The translations under genes and the position numbers were made by a program. From positions 1 to 48,592 of the forward strand of contig NZ_QPLT01000022.1 of assembly GCF_003666015.1 (NCBI RefSeq): a stretch of 48,592 bases of DNA. Direction: 5' to 3'. Under the pieces are notes generated by a model that was given only the letters and a program-made list of their open reading frames with translations, did no database searches and was not told where the DNA came from. Origin of the DNA: Halorubrum sp. Atlit-26R. GTDB taxonomy: Archaea > Halobacteriota > Halobacteria > Halobacteriales > Haloferacaceae. Shown here one piece after another: positions 31,781 to 39,974 of this stretch; the stretch's first letter is position 1, and each line of letters starts with the position of its first letter.

Positions 31781-33775
31781 TTAGCGTTGATACAGGTTGG
31801 TGTATGCTCGTTCGAACACTGCCTGTGCATCGCCAGTTTCAACGATCTCTGAAAGATCGTCTTGATCGAGCACGAGGATGTCGAGGTCTTGAATGCGCAT
31901 ATCTCTAAGCAATCCATCAGCGTTCCGGCCACTCTGACAATCTGACACACCCTCCCAAGAGACCAGAATCGCCCCTTTACTATTCGGAGAAGTCATCTTA
32001 GCCTTTCCGTAGACAGAATAGATCTCATCAACTCCAACGGACTCGTTCCAGTTCTTACACTCGACATTAATTGGCGCTCCCAGCTGAGTCCAGGGAAGAT
32101 GCTCTTCCTCATTTTGCAGTTGGAGATCGATCTCTTCCGTACTAGTTCGGTTATTTGGCGTCATCACGTGCGTATCCGGTACAGCCTTCTCAAAGATGAA
32201 TGCCATCAGTTCCTCCAACCGATCTCCTTTGGACTCAGTAGTTTCAGCCTCTTGTGCCGCTACGAACCGACGTTCGATCTCATCGCGAATCTCTTCCTCC
32301 GTCGCGAAGTCAGCGAACGAACGTGGATAGCCGGCCGAAATGGGCGAGAGCCGCTCTGCTTGGAGGTTAATATACATCATTTCAACACCATCCTGTTCCC
32401 CAAGCTCGCTAACACTGGTGCTCTCAAGCTCGCGATCATATAACAACAGGAGTGAGTGATCGAGATCGCCAATCTGCTCAATTAATCCCTCGAGAGTTCC
32501 CCGATCCCGGTCTTCGGGGCGCATTGCGCGGACAAGGTATTTGTCGTCTCCGCGAGCCACAATTAAGTCGAAATCAATGTTGAGCTCGTCCCGTACCCCC
32601 TCGGTTGTATTGCGATACATCTGAATGGTGTAGCCTGCACTTCGAAGTGTCCGCGTGATCGTGATATCGGGTGTGAAATTTCCGAGGTCAATTCCTTCGA
32701 GAAACTGAATCGGATCTGACTCAACTTCGTCCGGAGCAGCCGATACTAACGAGTTAGCGAGCTTCAGCACAAAAGAGGCATTTCGGAGGGTCATACCTGA
32801 TCCGAACGGGTCAACTTCCGTCCTAGAGATTGTTGGCTTTCCTATTGCGTGGGCAACTCCCTGAACGAGGACGAGCGCATTGGCAATCCAAACCGGATTG
32901 TTCATCCGGAAATTTAGATCGTCAATATCTGGCCGTGAAATGAACTCAGGCACATAAATAAGATCACGTACATCAGCTTCACAGTAGAGATCAAACTCAC
33001 TGAAGTCGTACTCATCTGGGGATTTGAGTAGGCAGAGATCGCGCAGTGTGTTGAGCGAACGCCTAACAAGCGGCTGTATCCGTGATTCGTCGAAGAGGCT
33101 GTGTTTCGTCAGGCCATCTTTGGCACCTGCGAACGCATACGCTGCTTCCTCATATCGCCCGTTCCGTAGTTCTTGCATACCGAGATTCAGCAGCCACGCA
33201 TGACCCCCTCGCCACCCTGCATCTTGGATTGCTGGTACGAGGAATTCAAGGACATAGTCGAGATAATCATCATGGAAAAAATTGGGCTCAGAGTGTCCCT
33301 CAGGAATCACCGCTTCTATGTCCTCCTCGACATCGAATGAAGTCTCTGGTAGCTCGCTCCAAGATCTATCTTGAACATTCGCAACGTCGCTAATTAGGTC
33401 TGAATATGGGAGCGGGTCGGGATTTTCGTCTAGTCCCGAAGGAGAAAAATCGGGGATTTCGAATCTGATCTCAAGATCAGCTGCTATGAGTTGGGAAATA
33501 TGTTCGGCATCTTCTTCCAGTATACGAAAGGCGAAGCTTTCAGACCTAACTGAGACGTTTTCTTCAATGGCTGGTCGCCGGTCGTAGTACTCATCAATGA
33601 CAGCAACGATCGCTTCTCTGGCTTCGTCAGTGAGTTTCCAGATTCCGTCAGTTCGATCTCCTCTATGAAAGCGCTCGTCATCCTCTAAGCGAACGATATC
33701 GAAATCAAGTCGACCGGCGACAAGCTTCTCCGAGAACTGAAAGCCCGGAGGAAGCGAATTTGATTCAGACGCCAT
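31781..33775 (-). CDS. Large PD-(D/E)XK nuclease-like protein
   Basis: 664 residues. The C-terminal part (about 520-664) is a restriction-endonuclease-like fold: GDRLEELMAFIFEKAVPDTH, the acid in STEEIDLQLQN, and INVECKNWNESVGVDEIYSV with E, K and the downstream helix. The middle has a TPR-like helix (LNLGMQELRNGRYEEAAYAF), and a second alpha/beta part (IDFDLIVARGDDKYLVRAMR, LIEQIGDLDHSLLLLYDREL) that itself resembles a nuclease-like fold. The N-terminal 200 residues are unassigned. ATG 33775 gives MASESNSLPPGF. A role in restricting foreign DNA is inferred. Confidence 0.75.
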   Translation of the reverse strand: MASESNSLPPGFQFSEKLVAGRLDFDIVRLEDDERFHRGDRTDGIWKLTDEAREAIVAVIDEYYDRRPAIEENVSVRSESFAFRILEEDAEHISQLIAADLEIRFEIPDFSPSGLDENPDPLPYSDLISDVANVQDRSWSELPETSFDVEEDIEAVIPEGHSEPNFFHDDYLDYVLEFLVPAIQDAGWRGGHAWLLNLGMQELRNGRYEEAAYAFAGAKDGLTKHSLFDESRIQPLVRRSLNTLRDLCLLKSPDEYDFSEFDLYCEADVRDLIYVPEFISRPDIDDLNFRMNNPVWIANALVLVQGVAHAIGKPTISRTEVDPFGSGMTLRNASFVLKLANSLVSAAPDEVESDPIQFLEGIDLGNFTPDITITRTLRSAGYTIQMYRNTTEGVRDELNIDFDLIVARGDDKYLVRAMRPEDRDRGTLEGLIEQIGDLDHSLLLLYDRELESTSVSELGEQDGVEMMYINLQAERLSPISAGYPRSFADFATEEEIRDEIERRFVAAQEAETTESKGDRLEELMAFIFEKAVPDTHVMTPNNRTSTEEIDLQLQNEEEHLPWTQLGAPINVECKNWNESVGVDEIYSVYGKAKMTSPNSKGAILVSWEGVSDCQSGRNADGLLRDMRIQDLDILVLDQDDLSEIVETGDAQAVFERAYTNLYQR

Positions 33776-33966
33776 TGAATAATGCTCTCCAGTCAGGCCA
33801 GTTAATTCTTGACGAGCCACGCGCACTAGGGCGGCAATCGGGTTCCAGTCTGTCTGGTGGTTACGGCACCAATGTCGTTTCAACTAGGAAGTATGTGAAT
33901 TGTCTATCACCGTTGAACTGACAAACTCCTCATTGCGACGAACAGCCGGTATCGGCGGTGTAGAGC

Positions 33967-34548
33967 TCACTTACGGTCGGAGTTGTCGACATCGAACGAT
34001 GCTCCAAATTCCTCGATGTCGTAGTACTCGTGGACGACGGGGCGGAGCGCGTGCAGGATCATCTCTGCAGCCAGCGGCGAGATATCGAGGTCCTCAGCCA
34101 TCAGCCGGTGGGTCACCTCGCCGCGTTCGCGGGCGACAGCGTAGGTCAGTGCCGTTGCGAGGCCGGCAACGCCGTGGCGGTCGACGTAGGTGTCGATATC
34201 GTCGTTCGTTTCGCGACGACCAACCGCGTCGATCAGCGCTGCCGTGATCGTGTACTCGCGGTCACCGGAGGCCGTCGTCACGGTCAGGTCGATCTCGCGG
34301 GCGGCGTACCGCCGAGGTTGCTCGTCGTGGGTGACCTCGACGACGCCGGCGTCGACGAGTCGATTGACGTTGCTGTAGGCCGTCCCCTGCCCGAGCTCGA
34401 GGTCGTCTATCATGTCCTGGACGGTCGCCTCGTGTTCGTGAACGAGGTACAGGTACAGCTGGGCGAGCTGCGGCTCCTCGAGGAGGTTCGCAACCGAGAG
34501 GAAGTCACGGATGATTTCGCCATCAGTACGATTCGAGGTGCGTGACAC
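33967..34548 (-). CDS. Winged-helix regulator, DUF7437-like
   Basis: 193 residues from a GTG start (MSRTSNRTDGEIIRDFLSVA). The N-terminal winged helix is clear: ATVQDMIDDLELGQGTAYSN, VNRLVDAGVVEVTHDEQPRR. The C-terminal part (TYVDRHGVAGLATALTYAVA, SPLAAEMILHALRPVVHEYY) matches the haloarchaeal family I know as DUF7437, often on plasmids. A repressor or activator of neighbouring genes is likely; the target is unknown. Confidence 0.8.
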   Translation of the reverse strand: MSRTSNRTDGEIIRDFLSVANLLEEPQLAQLYLYLVHEHEATVQDMIDDLELGQGTAYSNVNRLVDAGVVEVTHDEQPRRYAAREIDLTVTTASGDREYTITAALIDAVGRRETNDDIDTYVDRHGVAGLATALTYAVARERGEVTHRLMAEDLDISPLAAEMILHALRPVVHEYYDIEEFGASFDVDNSDRK

Positions 34549-34597
34549 GGGTCGTTCCTAATTACCGTTTCCAGCGAAACAGTAGAGAGTGTTTGGG

Positions 34598-34933
34598 TCA
34601 CTCCACCGGCGCCGCGACAAGGTGTTCCTCGAGGTCGCGCGTCCAGTAGGTAGCTGGCCCACCGGGACTACACCGGGCGCAGAGTTGGAGCGGGCCTTCT
34701 AGGTGGCCGAGTTCCACTCGGAACCGCGTCAGCGCCGCGCTCGTGTCGACGACGAGGCCACAACTGTCGCAGGCGTGGTGATCGCGCTCATCGGGATCCG
34801 GCTCCGTCTGGGTAGCGCAGCCGACACAGATCGGGTGGGTGACCCGCTCGTCTTGGCCCCAGGTGTGCGCCTCGCCAGTTTCGGTGCCAGGCGGGGCGTC
34901 GCAGAAGGCACAGCCAACGAGCGTTTGCTGCAT
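34598..34933 (-). CDS. Protein with three CxxC pairs, DUF7558-like
   Basis: 111 residues with CAFC, CVGC, CDSC and CARC motifs, enough for two zinc sites, and almost no hydrophobic core otherwise (WGQDERVTHPICVGCATQTE, RFRVELGHLEGPLQLCARCS). I associate it with DUF7558; function unknown. Its ATG at 34933 overlaps the stop of the upstream gene by one base (TGATG), so translation is coupled. It is part of a two-gene unit driven from box copy 15. Confidence 0.75.
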   Translation of the reverse strand: MQQTLVGCAFCDAPPGTETGEAHTWGQDERVTHPICVGCATQTEPDPDERDHHACDSCGLVVDTSAALTRFRVELGHLEGPLQLCARCSPGGPATYWTRDLEEHLVAAPVE

Positions 34934-35223
34934 CACTCGCCCTCCGCGTCGGCGTCGCGGCCGGCCGTCCAACCCCGATGGAAGACGGCCAGCTGTGTCG
35001 ATGAGTCGAAGGCGGTGCCGCTCGGCTCGTGAACCAGAACTTGGTCCTCGGGAACCGGAGTGAGGACGTCCGCGTCGACGAGGTCGCTGACCAGGCGTTG
35101 GGCCGTCGCGTCGTTGACGTCCGCGGTCGCGACGCTCGCGGCGTCGCGGTCCTGGGCGAGCAACTCTTTCTCGAACTGTTCGTAGTCGGCACTCGTGTCG
35201 TGGTGAGGATCGATATCAGCCAT
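34933..35223 (-). CDS. Haloarchaeal plasmid protein, function unknown
   Basis: 96 acidic residues starting MADIDPHHDTSADYEQFEKE. A helix-turn-helix-like part (TADVNDATAQRLVSDLVDAD) is followed by VLTPVPEDQVLVHEPSGTAF and a short end. Family not recognised beyond its recurrence on haloarchaeal plasmids. The gene overlaps the following zinc protein gene by one base. It starts 33 bp after box copy 15. Confidence 0.65.
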   Translation of the reverse strand: MADIDPHHDTSADYEQFEKELLAQDRDAASVATADVNDATAQRLVSDLVDADVLTPVPEDQVLVHEPSGTAFDSSTQLAVFHRGWTAGRDADAEGE

Positions 35224-35256
35224 AGTGAGTCACGCTGCGCACGCTGTCACGCGCTG

Positions 35257-35279
35257 CACGCCTTCTGGCGCCGATAAAC
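35257..35279 (-). promoter_or_regulatory. CACGCC-GGCG-AAAC box (copy 15, degenerate)
   Basis: Minus strand: GTTTATCGG, CGCCAGAA, GGCGTG. The stem keeps pairing (GGCGCC/GGCG) while the sequence departs from the consensus. It lies 33 bp upstream of ATG 35223. Confidence 0.55.
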
Positions 35280-35304
35280 ACTCCACGCGAGACCGTAGCC
35301 CTTA

Positions 35305-35736
35305 CTAGCTCCAGAGGGTCGCGATCCGGTCTTCGATCTCATCGAGGACGAGCGCAACGACGTCACGATGGTCGTCTGGCCACGCTGCGTCCTCGCCGGG
35401 CGTCGGGGCGGTGGGCGGGGGATGGAAATGGTCCCGTGTATTGTGCGGATTCGGGTGCCGGTCCCACCGGCACTCCCAGGTATGGTCCGCGTGCTGCTCT
35501 CGATAGTGAAGTTTGAAGTCGTCGTTCGTGTACCAACGGACCGTCAACTGCGCCTCGTCGACAGCTGCTGGGTAGTACGACGGGGTAAAGACGACCTGGA
35601 GCTCGAGATGGCCACTGGCGTCCGTAACGGTCGCTCGGGAGACCTGCCTCGTCGCTTGGAGACGCGTCTGGAGGAACTCGAGGATTGGACGATCGATGGG
35701 GGCAGGGCTCCCGCCATCGCCTGTCGGTGGCACCAT
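35305..35736 (-). CDS. TumE-like toxin (DUF6516 family), second copy
   Basis: 143 residues. The family core is LTVRWYTNDDFKLHYREQHA then WECRWDRHPNPHNTRDHFHP with its histidine-rich motif, as in the 15069 toxin (RFDRHPYTHSPEIHFHPPP). A helical end follows (DVVALVLDEIEDRIATLWS). It follows the antitoxin-like gene by 8 bp in the same direction, the normal order. It differs clearly from the first copy, so the two pairs were probably acquired separately. Confidence 0.75.
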   Translation of the reverse strand: MVPPTGDGGSPAPIDRPILEFLQTRLQATRQVSRATVTDASGHLELQVVFTPSYYPAAVDEAQLTVRWYTNDDFKLHYREQHADHTWECRWDRHPNPHNTRDHFHPPPTAPTPGEDAAWPDDHRDVVALVLDEIEDRIATLWS

Positions 35737-35744
35737 CGAGCGGG

Positions 35745-36278
35745 CTACCCAGACGCCTGTTCGCGCTCGCCACCCGTGCGTTGCTGGCGCGCACGTTCGT
35801 AGCGGTCACGCTCTTCGCGGGCGGTCGCCCAGTTGGCCAGGTCGCTGTACACGTCGTCGATGGTTCGCTCGTCGCTGTCCTCCGCAGCGGCGACGGCGTC
35901 GACTGCGGCCGGTGAAGCGGCGTCGTACGTCGTCTCGTACTCGGTGATGCGCGTCGTCAGCTCACGAACGCGATCCTGCAGGTCCTCGACGGAATGGTCG
36001 GCCGCGAGCTGGTTGATGCGTCGCCACTCAAAATACGCGTCATTCCGTTCGTAGGTGGCCGGATGGCCATCGTGTCGAGTTACGATTCCCAAATCGTCGA
36101 ACCAGCCAAGGTACTTCCGGGCGGTCTTGGGGTCACAGTCGGCGCTGTCGGCGATCGCGCTCGCCGTCGTCGGCTCGTGGGTCTGCAGGATGGTGCCGTA
36201 GATGCGTTGTTCGACGTCGTCGCTACTGAACGCATCCTCGAAGGGGGGCGGCCCATCGGTGGCGTCTGTCTCGGACAT
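35745..36278 (-). CDS. Winged-helix antitoxin partner of TumE-like toxin, second copy
   Basis: 177 residues. The winged helix is near 30-75 (TTASAIADSADCDPKTARKY, LGWFDDLGIVTRHDGHPATY), followed by a coiled coil (HSVEDLQDRVRELTTRITEY) and a helical end (WATAREERDRYERARQQRTG). Promoter: AACTATATCC about 30 bp before the ATG at 36278. The build matches the proteins at 14510 and 15518. Neutralising the following toxin and repressing the pair is inferred. Confidence 0.75.
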   Translation of the reverse strand: MSETDATDGPPPFEDAFSSDDVEQRIYGTILQTHEPTTASAIADSADCDPKTARKYLGWFDDLGIVTRHDGHPATYERNDAYFEWRRINQLAADHSVEDLQDRVRELTTRITEYETTYDAASPAAVDAVAAAEDSDERTIDDVYSDLANWATAREERDRYERARQQRTGGEREQASG

Positions 36279-36384
36279 ACTCGGGATTGCAGAGCGAAGG
36301 ATATAGTTCTTACTTCGGGGAATAGTTTCCTGATTAGAGTAGCGTACAGGGTGCCGCCTGATTAGCTTCGGAAGGAGCACGCTA

Positions 36385-36425
36385 TTAACCAACATCTGGC
36401 CTGGACTCAGGGAGTTGTTGGTTAA
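36385..36425. repeat. 9-bp inverted repeat TTAACCAAC/GTTGGTTAA (copy 3)
   Basis: Perfect arms at 36385-36393 and 36417-36425 with a 23-bp spacer. It lies 10 bp after the stop codon of the 36436-36876 gene. Confidence 0.85.
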
Positions 36426-36435
36426 CTCGCGCAGG

Positions 36436-36876
36436 TCAGCGCATCCGGAGCTCTCGAGCTGGTTTGACGCTGAACGCATCTGGGCTGTCGACCGGCACGT
36501 CGTGACTGCAATCAGTTGCCTGTGACGACGACCGAGAGAGCCGGGTGATAAGATCCTCACGAACAGCCCGCCGACTGACCGTCGACTCATGCCACCCAAG
36601 TCGCTCGTCGTAGTGCAGTTTCTGGAACATCTCCCCGTTGTCGTCGATGGCGATGAACTGTGTTCGCTTCGCTCCCCACACGTTCGTAGAGACGTACTCC
36701 GCACCGACCTCCTCGTGGGTGAGTTCCACGAGGACACACTCGACGAAGGAGACAATGGAGAGCTGACTTCGATCGTTGGGAATCGTCAATTCGAGATCAG
36801 CCCACGGCGCTTCGCTTGATTGTCCTATCTGTTCGCTACGTAGCCGCGATTGCTGTCGCTCGTGTTCTGAAGACAT
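36436..36876 (-). CDS. Haloarchaeal plasmid protein, function unknown
   Basis: 146 residues starting MSSEHERQQSRLRSEQIGQS. The core is strand-rich: SIVSFVECVLVELTHEEVGA and TQFIAIDDNGEMFQKLHYDE, followed by VSRRAVREDLITRLSRSSS. This strand-then-helix order suits a small single domain. It has a recurring box 31 bp upstream and the third TTAACCAAC inverted repeat just downstream, so the gene sits between the two signals like a cassette. Function unknown. Confidence 0.65.
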   Translation of the reverse strand: MSSEHERQQSRLRSEQIGQSSEAPWADLELTIPNDRSQLSIVSFVECVLVELTHEEVGAEYVSTNVWGAKRTQFIAIDDNGEMFQKLHYDERLGWHESTVSRRAVREDLITRLSRSSSQATDCSHDVPVDSPDAFSVKPARELRMR

Positions 36877-36906
36877 CGTAGTTCGGTTGGGGCTCACTGC
36901 GCCCCT

Positions 36907-36930
36907 CACCCCTCTTGGGGGGTGAGAAAC
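36907..36930 (-). promoter_or_regulatory. CACCC-GGGG-AAAC box (copy 16)
   Basis: Minus strand: GTTTCTCAC, CCCCCCAAGA, GGGGTG, AGGGGC. It lies 30 bp upstream of ATG 36876. Confidence 0.7.
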
Positions 36931-37461
36931 TCCACCGCGAATCGCGTCACTTTCCAGTGAGTGAATTCTGATAGGTATGCTAGAGCCGCTTTTCGTTTGA
37001 TGGCCCTTCGGCCGGAGAGAGCCAGCGGCGTTTGCACCGGTGTACCCTAGTCTTCCTTTGGATAATTCTGGAGGTGCAGAGAGTAACGAAACGGGCTTAG
37101 ATTAGACAAGAGGACCGTCGGGCAGTTCTCAGTCGGTAATGATGGCCTCGACGAACTTCAAGACACGACTGTCTGGGATAATTGTGCTTGACGAGGTGGT
37201 GAGAGGCCCGAATTCCAGAAAATTGGTGTTATGTCTGGGCGGAACTCGACAACAGCGAATTTCAGCAGTTGACGGTTCTTCGTTGCGGCTCGTGGGGGAT
37301 TTACCTCTGTTCGCTCGAAAATAGATACTACAGGGCCTGAAAAGCGCACGACGAGGATTCTGACCTCTTCGAACTCCACCCCTCATAAAAATTATAGTTA
37401 TGATTCATTCTCCCCATTGAAACGATTTGGGTATGGGAGGATTGAGTGCGGTTGATCGACA
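36931..37461. other. Gap without a convincing gene
   Basis: 531 bp. Two overlapping open frames (about 37129-37386) exist but have no halophilic protein composition. I see no promoter, repeat or mobile-element end that stands out. It may be an eroded insertion. Confidence 0.5.
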
Positions 37462-37821
37462 CTACAGTTTCATCGGCGTATCGAGTGAGGGATCGGCAGT
37501 AAGGATCGTAGATAGGGTCGGCTGTGTCTGATCGAATTGCTCGGACGGTTCCACGAGCTCTTTCTCGGTATCATAGTTTATGAGTCCTGCCGCGGCCAAC
37601 TTCGGGAGGTGGACATGATGTAACGAGAGACGAATCTCTGTTAGGACATCTTCAGACGCCTCTGAAATTGGCCTCTGATGATTGTACTTGAGGATGGCCT
37701 GCGTGAGGTCGTTGAACGTTACTGACCGCTGCTCTGCTGCGAGCACTCCCAGTACAATTCGACGGTGCTGGTGTTGACACAGGCCGAGTACCGAGTCGAA
37801 GGCGAGAGAATCCACACTCAT
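37462..37821 (-). CDS. Winged-helix protein, DUF7344-like
   Basis: 119 residues. SVLGLCQHQHRRIVLGVLAA, SLHHVHLPKLAAAGLINYDT and a wing up to the acidic end form a compact winged helix of the haloarchaeal DUF7344 type. Such proteins regulate nearby genes or take part in signalling. It lies upstream of no obvious operon partner and next to the bat-type regulator (37892-38548) in the same direction. Confidence 0.75.
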   Translation of the reverse strand: MSVDSLAFDSVLGLCQHQHRRIVLGVLAAEQRSVTFNDLTQAILKYNHQRPISEASEDVLTEIRLSLHHVHLPKLAAAGLINYDTEKELVEPSEQFDQTQPTLSTILTADPSLDTPMKL

Positions 37822-37891
37822 GATATTAATACAGGTGACCGACGGCCATCACGCTGGCTTTTTCATACACAAATAGTATTTAAGGTCCAAC

Positions 37892-38548
37892 TCAGGATCG
37901 GGCTGTGAGGGCGGGGAGCGTGCCCCCGAGGACGTGCTTGATCCCCCCTCGGAGGCGGGAGCCGACGGCCTGCTGAGAGATGCCGAGTTCCTCGCCGAGG
38001 GCTTCCAACGTGACCTTGCGGGGGGACTCGAAGTATCCACGCTCGTAGGCAAGCACCAGCGCCTCTTGCTGGGTGTCAGTGAGGGTGGCTTCGGTTCCTG
38101 TCTCAACCGGTGTGAGCGCGTGCAACTTCGTCAACGTAATCGGGATGTCCAACTCTCGACACCGTCGTTGAAAGTCTGCGACGTCGTTTCGGTCATCACC
38201 GCGGATCTCGAACGTCCACTGTTGGTTTGTACCGGTAGCCTCGATCAGTGGAATCTCTGTCTCCGCCAGTATGGTTAGCACGTCATCGTAGTCTAACGCC
38301 CACTCAACACGTAACAGGTACTCGTCCTCAACAGAATCAACGAGCCGAATCCCCTTCACGCTTGGGTGCTCGGTAAACGCGCTCTCGATATCGTCGACTT
38401 CGGTTCCCCGCACCCAAATATAGGGAATCACCACGTCCTGGGCGGGGATCAATCGCTCTAGCGTAACAGTCACGTCCGGCAGTTGGTTGAACACTGTCCC
38501 CAAGGGGAACTGGTCTGACGGAACCGTGAACGTCGCCTCAGTAGCCAT
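37892..38548 (-). CDS. Bacterio-opsin-activator-type HTH regulator
   Basis: 218 residues. An N-terminal domain (about 1-150, FTVPSDQFPLGTVFNQLPDV, SVEDEYLLRVEWALDYDDVL) resembles the bat-type sensor part; the C-terminal HTH_10 has LTDTQQEALVLAYERGYFES and LGEELGISQQAVGSRLRGGI. Such regulators respond to light or oxygen signals in haloarchaea. ATG 38548 (MATEATFTV) is chosen as the family start. It is divergent from a histidine kinase gene (38810), 261 bp apart, so the two may be functionally linked. Confidence 0.85.
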   Translation of the reverse strand: MATEATFTVPSDQFPLGTVFNQLPDVTVTLERLIPAQDVVIPYIWVRGTEVDDIESAFTEHPSVKGIRLVDSVEDEYLLRVEWALDYDDVLTILAETEIPLIEATGTNQQWTFEIRGDDRNDVADFQRRCRELDIPITLTKLHALTPVETGTEATLTDTQQEALVLAYERGYFESPRKVTLEALGEELGISQQAVGSRLRGGIKHVLGGTLPALTARS

Positions 38549-38778
38549 TGTCTGTCCCATCGGCTTCCAGCTGTAAAGGTCTGCTATGCTCGTCTCATGC
38601 TCAGACGTCTCTGATTCGGTATTCGAGGTCGTTAGCAGTTCGCACTGTATCCGTAACACCGAAGGCCGAAAAGATTGAGTGACCCACGTGCGCTGTGAAT
38701 CCAGCTCGGATGTTTGAATCACTTAGCTTCTGTCAGGAGTGGCGTGACTTATTCAGAGGGTCTGTCGGCGTTCGAAAC

Positions 38779-38789
38779 ATTATATATTC
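38779..38789 (+). promoter_or_regulatory. TATA box of the histidine kinase gene
   Basis: ATTATATATTC, centred about 26 bp before ATG 38810, suggesting leaderless transcription. Confidence 0.55.
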
Positions 38790-38809
38790 AGAATCGATCT
38801 TTATCCTAC

Positions 38810-39826
38810 ATGGCTCACTTTTCAGATGCACCGCCTGAGAAATACCGTGCTCTCGTCACTCATTTCCCTAACGGAGTTCTCGTACTTTTTGACTCTGAGT
38901 TACGCTACGAAATCGTTGGACCAGAGACGCTTCCCTTCTCCAAGCGTGACGCGTCCAAGATGGTTGGAAAGACAATTTATGACCTCTTTCCTGAGGAGAC
39001 CGCGACACAATTAGAACCGAAATTACGGGCGACGCTCACAGGCGAGTTGTGTTCGTTCGACATGGAATACGAAGAGCAGGTGCATCATATCGAAACGAGA
39101 CCAGTCCGGATTCAGGGAGACACCTATGGCGCTCTAGTCACACAAGAAGTGACCGAAGAGCGGCAGACTGCACGCGAACTTGAACAACAGAACCAGCGTC
39201 TCGACAAGTTCGCCCGTATCGTGAGTCACGATCTCCTGAATCCACTTAACGTCGCTCAGGGCCGGTTAGAACTCGCCCAAGAAGAGTGCGATACCGAACA
39301 CCACAACGCCATCGCCACCGCGCTAGATCGAATTCAACGAATCGTCGAGGATGTTCTCTGGCTTGCTCGTGAAGGACAAGACATCGGATCAGTAGAACCC
39401 GTTGCGCTTGGCAAAGCCATCGAATCCGCCTGGCGGATGGTCTCTGGACAGGCAGACAACGCCGAACTACGGTATGTAGGTGATGAAAGCCAACTGCCGA
39501 CGGTCAAAGCAGACTACGATCGGCTCTGCCAATTGCTGGAGAATTTGTTCAAAAACGCTGTCGAACACGGCGGCGACGACGTGACGATCACTGTGGGCGC
39601 ACTTGCAGACGGGTTCTCTATCGGGGATGACGGTCCTGGAATTCCTGATGAGGAACGTGAGGATGTGTTTGATCCGGGCTACTCAACGGTCGAGGATGGA
39701 ACAGGCCTCGGATTGAGTATCGTCAAGCAGGTTGTCGAAGCCCACGACTGGGAGATTCAGGTGACTGAAAGCTCCGCCGGTGGTGCACGGTTCGAATTCA
39801 CCGGCCTCGATGTCGTTGCTAAATAG
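38810..39826 (+). CDS. PAS-domain sensor histidine kinase
   Basis: 338 residues. A PAS domain occupies about 1-120 (LRYEIVGPETLPFSKRDASK). The H box is SHDLLNPLNVAQGRLEL, the N box LLENLFKNAVEHGG, and the G boxes IGDDGPGIP and GTGLGLSIVKQ. There is no membrane helix and no receiver domain, so it is a soluble kinase that must phosphorylate a partner encoded elsewhere. Start ATG 38810 follows a TATA box. Divergent from the bat-type regulator. Signal sensed unknown. Confidence 0.9.
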   Translation: MAHFSDAPPEKYRALVTHFPNGVLVLFDSELRYEIVGPETLPFSKRDASKMVGKTIYDLFPEETATQLEPKLRATLTGELCSFDMEYEEQVHHIETRPVRIQGDTYGALVTQEVTEERQTARELEQQNQRLDKFARIVSHDLLNPLNVAQGRLELAQEECDTEHHNAIATALDRIQRIVEDVLWLAREGQDIGSVEPVALGKAIESAWRMVSGQADNAELRYVGDESQLPTVKADYDRLCQLLENLFKNAVEHGGDDVTITVGALADGFSIGDDGPGIPDEEREDVFDPGYSTVEDGTGLGLSIVKQVVEAHDWEIQVTESSAGGARFEFTGLDVVAK

Positions 39827-39974
39827 ACGCTCAATCTGTGATGAATTCGCGAGACTTGTTGTTAGCCAAGCTGATTGCTACGTGCACTCAATTCAGCACG
39901 GCTTCAACAAACCACGACTGATTGAGACTTCCAACAGAGCCGCTTTGATCATATTCAATTGGTTCCCAGCAGAG

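Noticed and set aside
562-36425. TTAACCAAC repeats as ends of insertion sequences
   Set aside because: The arms are only 23-25 bp apart with no gene between, no target duplication is seen, and all three have the same spacing.
523-36930. The recurring box as a CRISPR repeat
   Set aside because: Copies are hundreds to thousands of bases apart, diverged in sequence and always next to gene starts; there is no array or cas gene.
37129-37386. Overlapping open frames on both strands
   Set aside because: No acidic bias, no start signals and no recognised motif.
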